A stretch of 64,000 nt of DNA from the NCBI GenBank assembly GCA_016719785.1, contig JADJYJ010000030.1, forward strand, positions 124,001-188,000, given 5' to 3'. Each line of letters opens with the position of its first letter. The stretch's first letter is position 1. Source of the DNA: Candidatus Amarolinea dominans (lineage in GTDB: Bacteria; Chloroflexota; Anaerolineae; SSC4; Amarolineaceae). The notes beneath the pieces are model-generated. The model saw only the letters and a list, made by a program, of their open reading frames with translations, ran no database searches and had not been told where the DNA came from. Shown here in pieces: positions 62,050 through 64,000 of this stretch. The position numbers were made by a program, and so were the translations under genes.

Positions 62050-64000
62050 ATGGTGTTGCGTCTTCACCGCTTCTGGATTCCGCTCCCCGCGCCTGATCTC
62101 GCCGCGCCGCGCGCGGCGCGGCCGCATTCCAGGCGCCGCCGCCTGCTGGCGACCGCATGGCTCCTGCTGACCGCCCTGCTCTGCGCGTGGATGGCGCGGC
62201 CGGCTGCCGCCGCGCCCCCTTCACCCACCCTGCTCGATGTTCCCCTCACGGTCAAAGAAAACGTCGGCGTTGCCATCGCCAACTACCCGGTCAGCGCGGT
62301 GATCCCGCTGCCGCAGGGCGCGTATACCAACCCGCTGCAACTGGGCATGGCCGGCGTCCCATCCCAGGTGGAGGTGCTGGAACACTGGCCCGGCGACCAC
62401 AGCCTGCGCCATGTACAGGTTCATTTTCAGGCTACTGTTCCCGCCAATGGCGCTGTCGTCTACCATTTTGGCGACGGCGGGCCGCTCGCGCCGGCCGAGC
62501 CGGTCAGCCTGATCCAGGCCGGCGCGGCGTTGACGATCACCACCGGGCCGCTGCGGCTGCGCCTGAACACCGCCGCCTTCAATCTGTTCGATGCGGTCTG
62601 GTTCGACGCCAATGGCAATCGCATCTACGAGGCGGGTGAGCAGATCGTGGCGCCGCACGGGCAGAACGGCGGCGTCTTCACCCCGCGCGCGGGCGCCGGC
62701 GCAGTGCAGTACGACGCCGGCCGCAATGACCTGGCCGTGACGATCGAGCAGAGCGGGCCGCTGGTGGTCGTGGTGCGCGTGGAGGCGCCGGCGCGCTTCG
62801 TCTCCACCACCAATCATCTGCACGGTTTTGCCGCGCGCATCTACGCCTACGCGGGCCAGGCGATGCTCAAAGTGGATTATCAACTGCAGAATTCGGACAA
62901 GACCGTGGTGCGCTCCTGGCCGCTCTACTTCGAGTCGCAGCGGCTCGATCTGCGCCTGGCCCTGCAGGGCAACCCCACCCTGCGCTTTGGCCTGGGCAAC
63001 GGCAGCGTTCACACCCGCAGCCGCGGCAGCGGCGCGTACCTGGCCCAGGAGATGCACGATCGCTTCGCCATCTACAGCCAGCCCGGCCCGACGCAGGTCT
63101 ATTCCGCCACCCTGCCGGCCGGCACAGGGCCGGAGGGCTTCCTGGACATCAGCGACAGCCAGGTCGGTGTGACCGCGGCCATTCGCAACTTCTGGCAGAC
63201 CTGGCCCAATGGCCTGGCTGTAGATGGGCAAAATCGTCTCAGCCTGGAATTGTGGCCGGCCTGGAGCGCGCATTGGCTGTCGTTCCTGTACACGCAGAAT
63301 GCCCAGAGCGGCTTCAGCTCCAGCGGCATCTACTGGCTGGACGACATGCAGCACTACCTCAAGGAAACGCAGTTTTGGTTTCATGGCCCCGGCGCCGCCA
63401 ACGCCACGCTGCTGGGATTGGCGCGCACCTGGCAGTTTCCGCCGGTGACCGTCGTTCCCACCGACTGGTATCGCCAAACCCACGCCACGGCCGACCTGGG
63501 CGGCGTCATCCCGCCGGCCGTCGCCATTCCACCGGCCGACGACCGCCGCCTGCCCTTCTACAACACGCCTGGCTATGATCCAGAAGACTGGTACGATCCC
63601 CAGAGCGCCTACTATGGCGCAGGCTGGATCAACTTCTGGGATCCGGAGCCGGGCTACCGTTCGGTGGCCTGCACGGCCGGCGGCTGGCCCTACGCCGCCA
63701 CCCATCTGATCGCCACCGGCAATCCCGCCGATTTCTTCGAGGCTGCGGAGCACGGACAGAGCGAGCTGAATCTGCGGCCCGAATGGCTCACCGGTTACAC
63801 GCACGACGCAGATTGGCCGCAGTTGCAGCTTTCAGAAAATCCCTACTGCGGCGGACGCTGGCGCATCTATGAAGGCTCTGTGTCGCCCCTGGCCGCGCCC
63901 CCCTTACCCGACACCGTCGGCGATTATCCGGTTTACAGGGCACGCGACGATCAGCACGGCTGGACCTACCATGTGGCCGACGCCTACTGGCTCACCGGCA
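62050..64000 (+). CDS. Large exported protein, PcRGLX/YetA-like RIFT-barrel N-terminus, partial
   Basis: The frame is open from ATG 62050 (ggggagg ribosome-binding site) to the window end, about 650 codons. It starts with an Arg-rich n-region and a signal helix (LLATAWLLLTALLCAWMARPAAA). The N-terminal part (VKENVGVAIANYPVSAVIPLPQG) recalls the RIFT barrel of YetA/exo-rhamnogalacturonan-lyase-like proteins. Later segments (GIYWLDDMQHYLKETQFWF; YRSVACTAGGWPYAATHL) fit an alpha/alpha-barrel-like carbohydrate enzyme. It is probably a secreted polysaccharide-acting protein. The 3' end is outside the window. Confidence 0.75.
   Translation, partial: MVLRLHRFWIPLPAPDLAAPRAARPHSRRRRLLATAWLLLTALLCAWMARPAAAAPPSPTLLDVPLTVKENVGVAIANYPVSAVIPLPQGAYTNPLQLGMAGVPSQVEVLEHWPGDHSLRHVQVHFQATVPANGAVVYHFGDGGPLAPAEPVSLIQAGAALTITTGPLRLRLNTAAFNLFDAVWFDANGNRIYEAGEQIVAPHGQNGGVFTPRAGAGAVQYDAGRNDLAVTIEQSGPLVVVVRVEAPARFVSTTNHLHGFAARIYAYAGQAMLKVDYQLQNSDKTVVRSWPLYFESQRLDLRLALQGNPTLRFGLGNGSVHTRSRGSGAYLAQEMHDRFAIYSQPGPTQVYSATLPAGTGPEGFLDISDSQVGVTAAIRNFWQTWPNGLAVDGQNRLSLELWPAWSAHWLSFLYTQNAQSGFSSSGIYWLDDMQHYLKETQFWFHGPGAANATLLGLARTWQFPPVTVVPTDWYRQTHATADLGGVIPPAVAIPPADDRRLPFYNTPGYDPEDWYDPQSAYYGAGWINFWDPEPGYRSVACTAGGWPYAATHLIATGNPADFFEAAEHGQSELNLRPEWLTGYTHDADWPQLQLSENPYCGGRWRIYEGSVSPLAAPPLPDTVGDYPVYRARDDQHGWTYHVADAYWLTG

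Noticed and set aside
62221..63804. 527-residue frame on the minus strand
   Set aside because: It is the antisense of the exported protein starting at 62050, which has a signal peptide, ribosome-binding site and coherent domains; the antisense frame has none.
1..64000. tRNA, rRNA, riboswitch or replication origin
   Set aside because: I looked through the gaps for T-loop/anticodon patterns, conserved riboswitch cores and DnaA-box clusters and saw none; weak or divergent examples could have been missed by eye.

Overview
The window is a GC-rich chromosomal fragment, apart from one AT-richer stretch at about 56.4-60.6 kb. It most likely comes from a member of the Chloroflexota (Anaerolineae/Caldilineae-like). 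No rRNA or marker gene confirms this. The inference rests on habits typical of that group: NB-ARC/WD40 proteins, a multi-blade Reg_prop sensor, SH3b proteins with Thr/Pro-rich linkers, an exported protein ending in YLPYVARRR, carbamoyltransferase/DUF5989 neighbours, and non-coding DNA full of short dispersed repeats. I saw no tRNA, rRNA, CRISPR array, intact transposase or phage structural gene.

Layout. 1-5.4 kb: a frameshifted NB-ARC/WD40 protein, a small membrane protein and two frameshifted exported proteins. 5.5-8.6 kb: an SH3b membrane protein and two divergent toxin-antitoxin-like pairs; a promoter is duplicated between the two places. 8.7-11.5 kb: folC and a RecG/Schlafen-like regulator. 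11.6-26 kb: an envelope-glycan region with a large membrane protein, a Gfo/Idh dehydrogenase, a DegT aminotransferase and GT2 and GT4 glycosyltransferases. It is interrupted by a propeller-TM-ATPase fusion, a nucleotidase-like protein lacking a catalytic His, and a second STAND-like ATPase. 26-39.6 kb: an exported MAM-like protein, a hydrolase/acyl-CoA synthetase fusion, bacterioferritin, an alcohol dehydrogenase, a GH15-like lipoprotein, dgkA/ybeY and a carbamoyltransferase-SGNH-DUF5989 cluster. 40-45.3 kb: an accessory stretch of short genes and tandem pentapeptide-repeat lipoproteins with integron attC-like pieces. 45.2-48.2 kb: a decayed adenine DNA methyltransferase and a DUF4143 ATPase. 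48.4-56.3 kb: a complete branched-chain-amino-acid-type ABC importer with an acyl-CoA ligase and a CBS-ACT protein. 56.4-60.9 kb: an AT-rich island with two DUF4145 proteins around a coiled-coil SH3b membrane protein, then remnants of a DUF4160/DUF2442 pair. 61-64 kb: an SDR oxidoreductase and the start of a large exported RIFT-barrel-like protein.

Three points run across the window. First, several genes are broken by single-base differences in G or C runs, which could be uncorrected assembly errors or early decay. Second, at least four families of short dispersed repeats occur, and some copies lie in frame inside genes (folC, the 958-aa membrane protein, the GT2 glycosyltransferase). Third, the best candidates for an undescribed system are the ATPase/propeller/pseudo-nucleotidase group at 16.2-22.4 kb, the attC-like cassette region at 40.9-45.3 kb, and the DUF4145 island.
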